From NCBI RefSeq assembly GCF_029633865.1, contig NC_079212.1, positions 85,986,172-86,050,171 of the forward strand: a stretch of DNA of 64,000 bases, in the 5' to 3' direction. Shown piece by piece: positions 34,069-46,500 of this stretch (position 1 is the first letter of the stretch; every line of letters begins with the position of its first letter). The stretch comes from Lampris incognitus. Its lineage: Eukaryota; Chordata; Actinopteri; Lampriformes; Lampridae. Made by a program: the position numbers and the translations under genes. The notes under the pieces are model-generated. The model worked only from the letters and a program-made list of their open reading frames with translations, did not search any database and had not been told where the DNA came from.

Positions 34069-36000
34069 TTAGATGCTGCCATGCAGGAGTCTGGAGCACA
34101 AGGTGTGGAGCATCTCCTTTATCTCTCCCAGCTCGGTCTTGGCTGGGGCGGTGGGTGTGGGAGGGGGCTGGGCTACTGCAGCAGCATAGCTTTGTGGCCT
34201 GTGCTGTGGGGGACAGGCTCTGTCAAGTGTTGTTGCCTTTTTGTTTTTTGGAGGGGTTGTGTGCACAGGTTTCTTGGACCTGGGGGAAGCAGCACGTAGG
34301 TGTGGGTGTGTGTAGGGCTTTCGGCCCAAAGGTGAGTATGGAGTATGGGGCTGGGGGGGGGAAGGGGTCCAGGTATTGTGTGCTCTGGGGGGGAAAGGGG
34401 GGTATCTGGTGATGTGGGAGGGTTCTGGTCTGTAGTCTCCTACTGGTGGAGGCTAAGTGGGTGTGGTTGGGTTGCGGCCCAAAGCAACATCTTTTAGGGT
34501 CCTCGCAAAAATCCACACCCTCTCCTTGTGAAGGTGCAGTCCGTCGTAGAGGTCATGGAGGCTGATGCCTGAATGGTGAGCCAGGTGGACATTTGGAAGA
34601 GCAGCACAGCCTCTGCTGATGTCTGCGTTGATTCCATGGATTATATGGGGTGGGGTGTCACGCTGTGGCAGGAGTGTTGACACCACAATCCGAGCCTCTG
34701 GGAATTCTCCACTTGCTCTCTCTGCCACTCTACGCACCGCCACAGCCGTGTCACTGCGCAGATAGTGCAGGTCATTGGTCCCGGTGTGGATGATGATGCA
34801 TTGCGGGCTCCCAAGAGATTCCTTGTTCAGGAGCTGTAGTGCATGGCCAGTAGTGCTGCATCGTTTTGCTGTCACGTGATATCCGGGGAATAGTTTCTGA
34901 GGGTCCATGAACTTCTGGTTTGAGTCCATAAGGAGGGCTACGTGTGGGCGCTGTTTGTTTGTCTTGGTGGGAGGAGATTGGTTGGGTGGCGGGGGTTGTG
35001 TGTTTTGTGTGAGGGGTGTCTGTGTGTCTGTGTGAGTGGTCTCTGTATCATGTTTGTTGGTTGTTTTAGTGTCAGGGGAGGTGTGATGGTGTGTATGGGT
35101 GTTAGTGGCATTGTTTTGGGAGACTGAAGCCCTGGCCCTGGTGTTCTCTTGGAGCTCTGTCCTAAGATCCTCCATCTGTTTCATGAGGTTCCTCTCTTTC
35201 AGTATCGCCTCCTTCTCTAGTTGTGCTACTTGGGAATGTAGGTTTTGATTTTCCACCTGTAGCTGCTTCATGGTCTCTTGTAGCTCTAAGACAGTCAGTC
35301 TGTTCTCTGTTCTCAGCTGTTCCACCTCCTCCCTTAGCTGCTGGATGGAGCTGGTGGTGGTGTCAGAAAACCTGGCCTGGGTGAACTCCCTAAACTCGAC
35401 AAAGTCCATTTCCAGCAGGGCCAGACTCTCCCTCAGTTGCCTGTCAGTGGCAGAGAGAGAGTGGGAAGGGGGAGGTGGAGGGGCTGCTGCGTGTTGTGGG
35501 GGCTCATTGTCAGAAGGGGGAGGGGGACGGGCTGCTGCGTGTTGTGGGGGCTCTGTAGGTAGCTGGTCCTCAGCTGTGTCGCTGTCTCTGTGGTTGTCTA
35601 CCTCTGCCTTAAGCAGAGGGAAAACCTCTTCAAAAGAGTTCAGGCTCTCCTCGTTTCCCTGCAGGAGTATAGTTCCTTTAGTGTACTATGTGATGGTTAG
35701 TATCGCATTATCGGTGTCCAGATTTTTATCCGTGCACACTGTGAACCGTCCTCCACGGCCGATTCCCTCTTTAAATACGTGTTTATAGTGTTGGCAGATG
35801 GCAGCTTTCCATGCTGACAGTCGTGTGGTGTGGAAGATTAAGTTGTTTTTTATCGGTTTTCCATGCATAAAGATAAAGTCCGCGTATAGTGTGTCTGGGT
35901 TGTCGTTTAACACTTTCTCCTTGCGTTTCTTCCTAGCCTGCGTGCTTTTGCAGTCCGCCGGGTGATTCACCACACTAGATTCAGTTGGCTTGGTTTCCAT
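34069..36000 (-). pseudogene. LINE copy A ORF1 (coiled coil + SGNH esterase), broken
   Basis: Collinear with copy B ORF1 in one frame but interrupted by TAG codons at 35686-35688 (TAC in copy B) and 34453-34455 (TAT in copy B). No frameshift is seen. The stops split the N-terminal domain from the coiled coil and esterase, and cut off the proline-rich tail. Confidence 0.9.
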
Positions 36001-36196
36001 GACGATCGGTAATATTTACCACTACCAACGGTTTATTGTTTTGTTTTGCTGGCTAATGTTAGCTAATTTAGATTACTTCCGGTCCTACGTTGCGGTTCTT
36101 ACGTTTCGTTTTTTATGCACGTCGGATTCAATTGTACGTGTCCTACCTTTCCCTCTGCGTCGGCAGGCAGCGTATTTCTTCGGGTTGGATCCGTAA

Positions 36197-36345
36197 CGTT
36201 AGACCAGGCCACGTTAGACCAGGTCACGTTAGACCAGGCCACGTTAGACCAGGTCACGTTAGACCAGGTCACGTTAGACCAGGCCACGTTAGACCAGGTC
36301 ACGTTAGACCAGGCCATGTTAGACCAGGTCACGTTAGTTGTTGGG
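36197..36345 (-). repeat. 15-bp tandem repeat in the LINE 5' UTR, about 9-10 units
   Basis: Units of CACGTTAGACCAGGT lie between the 5' end and ORF1 of copy A. Copy B has only about two units at 42757-42790. The difference accounts for much of the length difference between the 5' UTRs. Confidence 0.9.
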
Positions 36346-36572
36346 TTGTTTTGCTGTACGGTTGGCTAGCAGGATAGCCAGCTAACAAGTTAGCCAGCTA
36401 GCTGTTTGTGAACTCTTCCGCGAAGATTTAATCTAAAAACTTGGGTTTCCTTGTCGGATTAAAGGGAGGATTTTCTGTTAGGAAAACGATTTACGATGTC
36501 TTCTTTTAGACTGTTTTCTAAATTCTCTGTCTCACTAGAGACCCAATGTTTGATGTATTTTTTAAGAGCTCA

Positions 36573-36575
<3 letters not shown>

Positions 36576-36660
<85 letters not shown>

Positions 36661-36736
36661 ACACACTCATTCACCTCTCTCTCTCTCTCTCACACACACA
36701 CATACACACACACTCCCCTCTCTCTCTCTCTCTCTC
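36576..36736. repeat. (CT)n/(CA)n microsatellite between LINE copies
   Basis: It begins directly at the 5' end of copy A and ends directly at the ATTGA tail of copy B. It contains CTCATTCACCTCTCTC, like the left and right tracts. Confidence 0.97.
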
Positions 36737-36927
36737 AATTCAATTCAATATTCAATATGTGCTTTATTGGCATGACATACATTTGTGTACATATTGCCAA
36801 AGCATGTAAAACAACAACACAATACAACAATGATTATAATAATAACAAAAACAATAATGATTATAATAATAACAGCAACAACAACAATGATTATGATATT
36901 AAATAACAATAGTAGCAATAGGTGCCG

Positions 36928-39900
36928 TCATCCACTATCTCTCAGGTTGTGGCAAGATAATATAAATCTTGCTGCAATGTTCGCCGCTGGCCCCCCTCCC
37001 AGGACCACCCGCAGCTTACCTGCGTCGTCCATTTCCTGGTACTCTGGAATCACATGTTCCAGTTCCTTGACAAAAGCCCGGCGCTGTTTTTCAAATCTGT
37101 CACATTTAAGGAGGAAGTGCACCTCTGTCTCCACCTCATCTGTCATGCACTGACCACATGATCGTTGCTCTTTTGGCAACCACGTCTTTTTGTGTCTCCC
37201 CTTTTCAATGGCGAGACTGTGGTCACTGAGCCTGTATTTGGTGAGGATCTGTCGCTGCTTCCTGTCTCTGACAGTTAAGAGGTATTCTTCCAAATCATAG
37301 TTTGTTTTTAGGGCCCGATAGACTTCTAGTTTGTTTTGAGTTTTGATTTCAGCGTTCCAATGTTTCAGATAATTGTTCTTGCTTTGTTTTATAGCCTGAT
37401 TTATCGTAAACTTTGTTTGGGATGCAGTGCTGGCCTGAGGTTGGTTGGTCTTAGTATTTATTACAGGGTTAATGAGTCTCAGAGCCAGCTGCTTCAGGGG
37501 ACTCTTTTCGGGGTTCAGTTCTTGGGTTTTCAGAGCTTTAAAGTGCAGTGTATTTGTTGGGCTTGTATTTAAGTGCATCCAGAAATTTAGAGATCTTTTT
37601 TGTACATTTAACAATAATGGAAACCGGCCTAATTCTGCCCTACATGCGTTGTTTGGTGTTTTCCTTTGTATTTTCAGAATCATTCTACAGAATTCAGCAT
37701 GTAGGGTTTCTGCTGGATGCTTGTCCCATCTAGTGTAGCTGGAAAGACTGAGTGGACCCCATACCTCACTTCCATATAGTGCAATGGGCAGAATTACACT
37801 ATCAAACAGTTTGCACCAGATGGAGATTGGTATATCAATGTTAAAGAATTTATTTTTAATTGCATATAGAGCTCTGCGAGCTTTTTGTTTTAGGTTATTC
37901 ACTGCCCTACTGAAACTCCCTGATGCTGTAATAATTAGACCCAGGTAAGTATACTGCATCGTATGCTCTAAGGTGATGCTACCTAGAGTCAACTGGTATC
38001 TATTTTCCTGACATCTGGGCTTCTTCTGGAAGATCATTACTTTTGTCTTTTTTGGATTTATTGCCAGGGCCCAGTGCTGGCAATAGTCCTCAAGCAGGTC
38101 TAGTAGTTGTTGCAGCCCATCTGCGGTTGGTGACAACAAAACTAGATCATCTGCATAAAGCAAAAATTTCACTTCCATGTCATACAGGGGGAGACCTGGG
38201 GCTGCAGACTGTTCCAGCTGCACCGCCAGTTCATTAATATATATATTAAACAGTGTCGGGCTAAGTCCACAGCCCTGTCTCACCCCTCTATTCTGAGTGA
38301 AGAACTCAGTGTGTTTGTCTCCAATCTTAACTGCACATTTGTTGTCCGAATACATTGACTTTATTATGTCATACACTTTACCCCCTACACCACTTTGTAA
38401 GAGTTTATAGTATAGTCCTTCATGCCAAATAGAGTCGAAAGCTTTTTTGAAGTCAATAAAACAAGCAAATATTTTTCCATTTTTGGTTTGATTCACATTT
38501 TCATTTATGAAGGTGTGTAGGGTGTAAATATGGTCCGTAGTCCGGTGATTTGGGAGGAAGCCAATTTGACCTTTGCTCAGGACATTGTGTTCGTTAAGGA
38601 GGGTTAGAATTCGATTGTTCAAAATGCTATTAAACACCTTCCCCAGACTACTGCTCACACAAATGCCTCCGAAATTATTAGGATCCAATTTGTCTCCATT
38701 TTTATGAATAGGAGTTATAAGCCCTTTGCTCCAGATGTCAGGAAAAAATCCCGAACTTAGAACAATGTTGAACAATTTGAGTACTGCCCTTTGCAGCTCA
38801 GGTGTGCTGTTTTTAAGCATCTCGCTTCTGATGCTGTCAAGGCCACAAGCTTTATTGGGTTTTAAGGATTTGAGCTTCTGTGCTAATTCTTCTTGTGTTA
38901 TTGGAAAATCCAGTGGGTTTTGGTTGTCTTTTATAGTGCATTCGAGCAACCGTAATTTTTGTTTGATCAGATTGTAATTGGAATTTGAGTGTTCTTGTTG
39001 GATTTCCGAATAGATATGTTCAAAATGACTTTTCCAAATTTCTCCATTTTGGATAGGCAGGTCTTGTGGTTTTGTAGCGCTCAAATTATTCCACATTTCC
39101 CAGAATTGGTTTTGATTCAGGGAATGTTCTATTTCCTGTAGGGTTCTATCTACATGGCTTTGTTTTTTCATTCTTAATGTATGTTTATATAGTTTTAATG
39201 TTTCGCTATATTTCTTTCTTATATCCATATCTTGAGGTTGGTAGTGTTTCAGGTTTGACAATTTACGCAGTTCTTTTCTTATATTTTTACAATCGTTGTC
39301 AAACCATTTTTCATTTTCAGATTGTTTCTTTTTTCTGTTGTGGGTCCTTGGTAGGACCATGTTTGCTGCCGTCTGAAAGATACAATTGATTTCATTGACA
39401 GCTTGGTTGGTATTGTGCTTATTAGTTTCAAACGGTTTGTTAATGAAGTTAGTAATCATATTAAGTAATTTTGATGAATTCAGGATATTGATAAATTTTT
39501 CTGCACTGTCTGGAGCCCATCTGTAGGTCTTATTAATTTTGAACAGCTTGCTGGGCTCCTCTATAGGCATTTGAGTCAGGTTAATAGTTTTGAAGAAAAT
39601 CATAATTTGGTTATGGTCAGAAAGAGGAGTTTGTTGTCTGACAGTGAATGCGTTGAAGGAGGTGGGGTCCATGTCAGTTATTGCATAGTCAACTACACTA
39701 GCTCCAAGACCTGAACAACATGTGAACCTTCCCAAAGAGTCTCCTCTGATCCTACCATTAAGTGTGTACAGGCCAGAAGCGCGACAGAGGTGCACTAGCT
39801 CCTTACCAGCCTTGTTCACAGTACAGTCGAGGGAGCTCCTTTTAATGAGGCTTGGTGAGAGGTACAGGGAATGTTGACCAAACACATGTCTGTTACCCTG

Positions 39901-40413
39901 AGGGTCAATGGTATCACTCATTGAACCTGTTCTTGCGTTAAAATCTCCGCACAGCAGCACATTTCCCTGGGCCTGGAAAAGGCTTACCTCTTCATGGAGA
40001 TTAGTCAGGAAATCCTCATCGTAATATGGGGATTCAATTGGGGCAGAATATAGAGCACAGAGATAGATATCTTTGTTTGATATGCCAATTTTATTGCTGA
40101 GTTTCAGCCAGCAGTGGGATGTTCCAATTTTAATTTTTGAAATGTGGTTGGTTAAACATCCTCTGCACCAAATCAAAATACCTCCAGAGTCTCGTCCACG
40201 ATGTACTGAGTTAAGTTTATTTGACGGAATAATTATTTCTTTGTAACCTGAGGGACAGTGGGTGGTTATGTCTTCACGACACCAGGTTTCGGTTAATATG
40301 ACTATGTCGACATTTTCGATGTTTTTTAAGAAGTCAGGGTCTCTACTCTTCATCCCAAAGGAAGATGAGAAGAGACCCTGAATGTTCCAACAAGAGACAG
40401 AAAAAGAACGCAT
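36928..40413 (-). CDS. LINE copy B ORF2: apurinic endonuclease / reverse transcriptase (1161 aa)
   Basis: This is the retrotransposition enzyme. The N-terminal apurinic/apyrimidinic-type endonuclease has SCWNIQG, an acidic TETWC motif and GDFNARTG (about residues 1-170). The RT domain follows, with NFGGICVSSSLGK, FIDFKKAFDSIWHEG, GVRQGCGLSPTLFN and the catalytic YADD at about 752-755. The C-terminus has a CGQC...H...C (CCHC) motif near residue 1090-1115. The length is normal for CR1/L2-type ORF2. The start is the first ATG, in line with the endonuclease N-terminus. It is open throughout, unlike copy A. In the cell it would nick target DNA and copy its own RNA at the nick. Confidence 0.95.
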   Translation of the reverse strand: MRSFSVSCWNIQGLFSSSFGMKSRDPDFLKNIENVDIVILTETWCREDITTHCPSGYKEIIIPSNKLNSVHRGRDSGGILIWCRGCLTNHISKIKIGTSHCWLKLSNKIGISNKDIYLCALYSAPIESPYYDEDFLTNLHEEVSLFQAQGNVLLCGDFNARTGSMSDTIDPQGNRHVFGQHSLYLSPSLIKRSSLDCTVNKAGKELVHLCRASGLYTLNGRIRGDSLGRFTCCSGLGASVVDYAITDMDPTSFNAFTVRQQTPLSDHNQIMIFFKTINLTQMPIEEPSKLFKINKTYRWAPDSAEKFINILNSSKLLNMITNFINKPFETNKHNTNQAVNEINCIFQTAANMVLPRTHNRKKKQSENEKWFDNDCKNIRKELRKLSNLKHYQPQDMDIRKKYSETLKLYKHTLRMKKQSHVDRTLQEIEHSLNQNQFWEMWNNLSATKPQDLPIQNGEIWKSHFEHIYSEIQQEHSNSNYNLIKQKLRLLECTIKDNQNPLDFPITQEELAQKLKSLKPNKACGLDSIRSEMLKNSTPELQRAVLKLFNIVLSSGFFPDIWSKGLITPIHKNGDKLDPNNFGGICVSSSLGKVFNSILNNRILTLLNEHNVLSKGQIGFLPNHRTTDHIYTLHTFINENVNQTKNGKIFACFIDFKKAFDSIWHEGLYYKLLQSGVGGKVYDIIKSMYSDNKCAVKIGDKHTEFFTQNRGVRQGCGLSPTLFNIYINELAVQLEQSAAPGLPLYDMEVKFLLYADDLVLLSPTADGLQQLLDLLEDYCQHWALAINPKKTKVMIFQKKPRCQENRYQLTLGSITLEHTMQYTYLGLIITASGSFSRAVNNLKQKARRALYAIKNKFFNIDIPISIWCKLFDSVILPIALYGSEVWGPLSLSSYTRWDKHPAETLHAEFCRMILKIQRKTPNNACRAELGRFPLLLNVQKRSLNFWMHLNTSPTNTLHFKALKTQELNPEKSPLKQLALRLINPVINTKTNQPQASTASQTKFTINQAIKQSKNNYLKHWNAEIKTQNKLEVYRALKTNYDLEEYLLTVRDRKQRQILTKYRLSDHSLAIEKGRHKKTWLPKEQRSCGQCMTDEVETEVHFLLKCDRFEKQRRAFVKELEHVIPEYQEMDDAGKLRVVLGGGPAANIAARFILSCHNLRDSG

Positions 40414-40628
40414 GAAAAGAAAATATACAATGAGTCTCTTTTGTGAGACAGAGAATTATCAAGTTACAGTGGAAGAAGACATATATGAAATATTCTGATA
40501 ACACTTACCAAATACATCACTATCGATATAGTGGGCATTATTATACACAACCAGAGCCAAATCAACACTCAGGATTTCCCCGTGTAAGTGGTTACCCCAT
40601 TAAGATCTGATGGCACGTAGAGGTTGTC

Positions 40629-42560
40629 TTAGACGCTGCCATGCAGGAGTCTGGAACACAAGGTGTGGAGCATCTCCTTTATCTCTCCAATCTCAGTCTT
40701 GGCTGGGGCGGTGGGTGTGGGAGGGGGCTGGGCTACTGCAGCAGCATAGCTTTGTGGCCTGTGCTGTGGGGGACAGGCTCTGTCAAGTGTTGTTGTCTTT
40801 TTGTTTTTTGGAGGGGTTGGGTGCACAGGTTTCTTGGACCTGGGGGAAGCAGCACGTAGGTGTGGGTGTGTGTAGGGCTTTCGGCCCAAAGGTGAGTATG
40901 GAGTATGGGGCTGTGGGGGGGGAGGGGTCCAGGTATTGTGTGCTCTGGGGGGGAAAGGGGGGTATCTGGGGATGTGGGAGGGTTCTGGTCTGTAGTCTCC
41001 TACTGGTGGAGGATAAGTGGGTGTGGTTGGGTTGCGGCCCAAAGCAACATCTTTTAGGGTCCTCGCAAAAATCCGCACCCTCTCCTTGTGAAGGTGCAGT
41101 CCGTCGTAGAGGTCATGGAGGCTGATGCCTGAATGGTGAGCCAGGTGGACATTGGGAAGAGCAGCGCAGCCTCTGCTGATGTCTGTGTTGATTCCATGGA
41201 TTATATGGGGTGGGGTGTCACGCCGTGGCAGGAGTGTTGACACCACAATCCGAGCCTCTGGGAATTCTCCACTTGCTCTCTCTGCCACTCTACACACCGC
41301 CACAGCCGTGTCACTGCGCAGATAGTGCAGGTCATTGGTCCCGGTGTGGATGATGATGCATTGTGGGCTCCCAAGAGATTCCTTGTTCAGGAGCTGTAGT
41401 GCATGGCCAGTAGTGCTGCATCGTTTTGCTGTCACGTGATATCCGGGGAATAGTTTCTGAGGGTCCATGAACTTCTGGTTTGAGTCCATAAGCAGGGCTA
41501 CGTGTGGGCGCTGTTTGTTTGTCTTGGTGGGAGGAGATTGGTTGGGTGGCGGGGGTTGTGTGTTTTGTGTGAGGGGTGTCTGTGTGTCTGTGTGAGTGGT
41601 CTCTGTATCATGTTTGTTGGTTGTTTTAGTGTCAGGGGAGGTGTGATGGTCTGTATGGGTGTTAGTGGCATTGTTTTGGGAGACTGAAGCCCTGGCCCTG
41701 GTGTTCTCTTGGAGCTCTGTCCTAAGATCCTCCATCTGTTTCATGAGGTTCCTCTCTTTCAGTATCGCCTCCTTCTCTAGTTGGGCTACTTGGGAATGTA
41801 GGTTTTGGTTTTCCACCTGTAGCTGCTTCATGGTCTCTTGTAGCTCTAAGACAGTCAGTCTGTTCTCTGTTCTCAGCTGTTCCACCTCCTCCCTTAGCTG
41901 CTGGATGGAGCTGGTGGTGGTGTCAGAAAACCTGGCCTGGGTGAACTCCCTAAACTCGACAAAGTCCAGTTCCAGCAGGGCCAGACTCTCCCTCAGCTGC
42001 CTGTCAGTGGCAGAGAGAGAGTGGGAAGGGGAAGGGAGAGGGGCTGCTGCGTGTTGTGGGGGCTCATTGTCAGAAGGGGGAGGGGGAGGGGCTGCTGCGT
42101 GTTGTGGGGGCTCTGTAGGTAGCTGGTCCTCAGCCGTGTCGCTGTCTCTGTGGTTGTCTACCTCTGCCTTAAGCAGAGGGAAAACCTCTTCAAAAGAGTT
42201 CAGGCTCTCCTCGTTTCCCTGCAGCAGTATAGCTCCTTTAGTGTAGTATGTGATGGTCAGTATCGCATTATCGGTGTCCAGATTTTTATCCGTACACACT
42301 GTGAACCGTCCTCCACGGCCGATTCCCTCTTTAAATACGTGTTTATAGTGTTGGCAGATGGCAGCTTTCCATGCTGACAGTCGTGTGGTGTGGAAGATTA
42401 AGTTGTTTTTTATCGGTTTTCCATGCATACAGATAAAGTCCGCGTATAGTGTGTCTGGGTTGTCGTTTAACACTTTCTCCTTGTGTTTCTTCCTAGCCTG
42501 CGTGCTCTTGCAGTCCGCCGGGTAATTCACCACACTAGATTCAGTTGGCTTGGTTTCCAT
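40629..42560 (-). CDS. LINE copy B ORF1: coiled coil + SGNH esterase-like protein (643 aa)
   Basis: This is the RNA-binding partner protein of the LINE. The order is: an N-terminal domain (about 1-140), a Pro/Ala-rich linker, a leucine coiled coil (about 195-285), a Thr/Pro-rich linker, an SGNH hydrolase-like domain (about 330-515) and a Pro-rich tail. The esterase blocks are visible: MDSN (nucleophile block), HTGTND (Asn block) and YDGLHLH (Asp-x-x-His). Such ORF1 esterases are known in CR1/L2-type LINEs. The ATG has G at -3 and +4. No zinc knuckle is seen. Confidence 0.92.
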   Translation of the reverse strand: METKPTESSVVNYPADCKSTQARKKHKEKVLNDNPDTLYADFICMHGKPIKNNLIFHTTRLSAWKAAICQHYKHVFKEGIGRGGRFTVCTDKNLDTDNAILTITYYTKGAILLQGNEESLNSFEEVFPLLKAEVDNHRDSDTAEDQLPTEPPQHAAAPPPPPSDNEPPQHAAAPLPSPSHSLSATDRQLRESLALLELDFVEFREFTQARFSDTTTSSIQQLREEVEQLRTENRLTVLELQETMKQLQVENQNLHSQVAQLEKEAILKERNLMKQMEDLRTELQENTRARASVSQNNATNTHTDHHTSPDTKTTNKHDTETTHTDTQTPLTQNTQPPPPNQSPPTKTNKQRPHVALLMDSNQKFMDPQKLFPGYHVTAKRCSTTGHALQLLNKESLGSPQCIIIHTGTNDLHYLRSDTAVAVCRVAERASGEFPEARIVVSTLLPRRDTPPHIIHGINTDISRGCAALPNVHLAHHSGISLHDLYDGLHLHKERVRIFARTLKDVALGRNPTTPTYPPPVGDYRPEPSHIPRYPPFPPRAHNTWTPPPPQPHTPYSPLGRKPYTHPHLRAASPRSKKPVHPTPPKNKKTTTLDRACPPQHRPQSYAAAVAQPPPTPTAPAKTEIGEIKEMLHTLCSRLLHGSV

Positions 42561-43039
42561 GACGATCGGTAATATTTACCACCACCAACGGTTTATTGTT
42601 TTGATTTGCTGGCTAACGTTAGCTAATTTAGGATACTTCCGGTCCTACGTTACGGTTCTTACGTTTCGTTTTTTATGCACGTCGGATTCAACTGTACGTG
42701 TCCTACCTTTCCCTCTGTGTCGGCAGGTAGCGTGTTTCTTCGGGTTGGATCCGTAACGTTAGACCAGGTCACGTTAGACCAGGCCACGTTAGTTGTTGGG
42801 TTGTTTTGCTGGACGGTTGGCTAGCAGGATAGCAAGCTAACAAGTTAGCCAGCTTGCTGTTTGCGAACTCCTCCGCGAAGATTTAATCTAAAAACTTGGT
42901 TTCCTTGTCGGATTAGAGGGAGGATTTTCTGTTAGGAAAACGATTTACGATGTCTTCTTCTTTTAGACTGTTTTCTAAATTCTCTGTCTCACTAGAGACC
43001 CAATGTTTGATATATATTTTTTAAGAGCTCATCTCGTGC

Positions 43040-43587
<548 letters not shown>

Positions 43588-46500
43588 GTCCATGGGCCAG
43601 AGCCCAAAATTTCCTATTTCGGTACACTCAAGGTGGCAAAACTTACTTATAATTTTTGAAAGGATCCATGTCTGTAGATGATATTTTGGTATGATAACCA
43701 TTCCTGAGTGGCAGCTGTATCACAGTTATCAGCTCATGAAGTTAACCACCCGCTAAACTAAATTGCATTTTAGACGCTGGTGCATATCCTGGTTTAGCCT
43801 CATGGTCAGGACATTTTTCAATGTTCTATAATATTGTCTTTGGTATCATTTTAAAGGGGACCTTCTTAGCTTTCATTCAAGCCCTGTTGTGGATATTTCT
43901 CACAAATATAGAGGTCACTTGAGCTCTTCAACCCGTCAATAACACACATCTTTCTGCAATGTTCGTCTAAACTATATACTTTCTTTTAGCCCTGTGGCAT
44001 CTAGGAATATCAGGGACACAAAACACAAAAACTGGAATACTCACAGGACTGTAAAGATTCAGGAAATGTATAATATACCCATACTATTTCATTGTGTGAG
44101 GTGATTGTGAACCTTAAATTAGAAGGGCATTATTACTAAGAAACTAACTAGACCAAAGCCAGTTAGTCCATGGGTCAGACCAGATATCGATATCACCCAA
44201 GGTGACACAACTTCACTGGTGCCATTTTATTTGGTACACTAACAGAAGTAAAATAATACATGATAACCTTTCCAAATGAGCAGCTATTTAATTTTTCTTT
44301 CAGGAAACCTGTTGCTGTGCCTCTCACGATTGTGTATTTGCCCAGATTTTTACAAATATAGCATTTCAACACCCCTGGTACTGATTAGCCTAGCTTGAAC
44401 TCTGGGACAGTTCTTAGTTGGCCAACAACCAAGGATAACCAGTACTGTGTACTTCCATTCATTGTGCTAAGCTAGGCTAACGTGCAGCCAGATAGCTTTC
44501 TACTAAACACATATAGAGGAAACTGGTATCTATCTTCTTGTCTCACTCTGGAGAAGATTGTAAGCTAATTTCCCATAATGTTAGCATGTTCTTTTAATGT
44601 ATATGTTAATATGATTAGTTAAAGTGGCTACGAGGAACTTTCATCTTGTGTTGATTTTAGCGGCCTCATGTGGACAAAATACAGCTGTTGCATAGCAACT
44701 AGGTAATGTATCTATTTGTGGCTATGTAAGATAAATAATGGTAATATGACGCTGGTGAAGCAAAGTAAACTTTGTTTTAGTAGTGTTCATACACCTAAGT
44801 TACATGTATTTGTTTGTATGTGGCAGGTGAAAACTGACTGAATATGGCCACTGGTGAACAAGCAAGTTTTTACCCAATACCAAAGCGCCCACGGGTGGAG
44901 TGCATTATCCACTGTTCTGATGATACAGATAAGCCGGTTTCACTACAAATTGTCGACTCATGGAGAACTCTGCTCAGGGCAGCTCAGATACGAAATCATG
45001 CACCAGTTTTGAAACTGGCAAAAGACATTCCTGAGGGACAGATTCCAGCAATCTACTACCACAGAAAGTGTTGCAGTATCTTCACTATGAAGCAAATTCT
45101 TGATGGCCTCCTTGCAAAAGAAAAGAAAAGTTGTGTCTCTGCTGAAGAGAAACAATCTAAGAGAGTAGCTCGACATGCTCCAAGTACATCTAGGACTTAT
45201 GATGCAGAGTGCATATTTTGTCAGAAAAACAGCAAATATTCCAAGAGACAGAATACGAGAGAAGTACTGGTGCAGTGTCGAGAACTGCGAGCTGATGCAA
45301 AGATCAGGACTGCAGCCACAAAGAAAAGGGACAGCAGAATCCTTGCCATTGTGAGTAGAGACCTTGTAGCAGCTGAAGGGCACTACCACAGGTCATGCTA
45401 TAGACTTTACACCAAAGAAGAGGTTTCCAAAGGAGAGGTTGCCAGCAATGAAGATGATGATGCTGCAGCCCAGTATGAAGCTGCTGTGAATAAGGCATAC
45501 AATGAGCTGTTCCTCTTCATCAGGATGGAGCTTTTTGGCAATCCTCAAGTGATGACAATGACTGATCTCTCTTCTAGACTGGTAGCTTCAATGAACTCCC
45601 AAGGCATTGCCCAAGTCAAGGAATCAACCAAGAAGCACATAAGGCGAAACCTTGAGAGTGAGTTTGCTGGAGCCTTGCAGATATTCCCTGATGAGAAAGG
45701 AAAATTCCTCCTCTATCCCGATAACTTGTCCATGAGGGAACTTGCCAAAGAAAATCAGTCTCTCAAAAGGGAGCTGCAGACCCTGAAAAGTGTCAGTGCA
45801 CAAGATGTTATAGCCAAAGCAGCCATCAAATTGAGAGCAGACATTAAAAGTCAAGATGTTCCTCAAACCTGGCCGCCTAAAGTCAAACCAGAAGCAGAAT
45901 GTCCTACCATTCCAGAGTCGCTCATTATCTTCCTGTACTCTCTACTCACAGGCTCAAATGATCCTGATCATGCATCCCAGAGAGTGCAGTGCCTTCTGCA
46001 GTCATTTGGCCATGACATAGTATATGCAGTGACATGTGGAAATACCAAGCCTTCCAAGCACATTGTTCTGCCATTCAGTGTCAAATCGTTGACAGGAAAT
46101 GTAGAGTTGATAAACATCCTCAACCGACTTGGTCACAGTGTGTCCTATTCACAGATGGAAGAGATCAACACTGCCCTGTGTCTCCAGAAACTCTCATCAT
46201 CAGGGAGTGGCATTGCCCTTCCAGCTAACATCCATCCTGGCATATTCACAACTTTAGCCTGGGACAATATCGACCATCTTGAAGAAACTGTCAGTGGTGA
46301 GGGAACATCTCACAGAGTCAATGGGATTGCTGTGAAAGCAAAGCCAGTTAACCCACTTCCTGTCCAACCCATGCCCACTGTTCCCAAAACAAAGAAGAGA
46401 AGCATTGATGGACCCCCACCAATGTTACCAACTTACAATGCTGGACAACGGGTAGGGCCACCACAAAGCAAAAAGTCAGATGCCGATACTGCAGCCAATA

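Larger units (their letters stand above)
30205..36575 (-). mobile_element. Full-length Jockey-superfamily LINE, copy A (dead)
   Basis: Full-length element on the minus strand: 5' end at about 36575, ORF1 36000-34069, ORF2 33853-30399, and a 3' tail of ATTGA repeats at 30205-30228. It is near-identical to copy B at 36737-43041. Both ends touch CT-rich microsatellite. ORF1 carries two stop codons and ORF2 two frameshifting deletions and a stop. An ORF1 with an SGNH esterase plus an ORF2 with endonuclease, RT and a terminal CCHC fits the CR1/L2/Rex1-type part of the Jockey superfamily; the exact clade is not settled. Confidence 0.93.
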
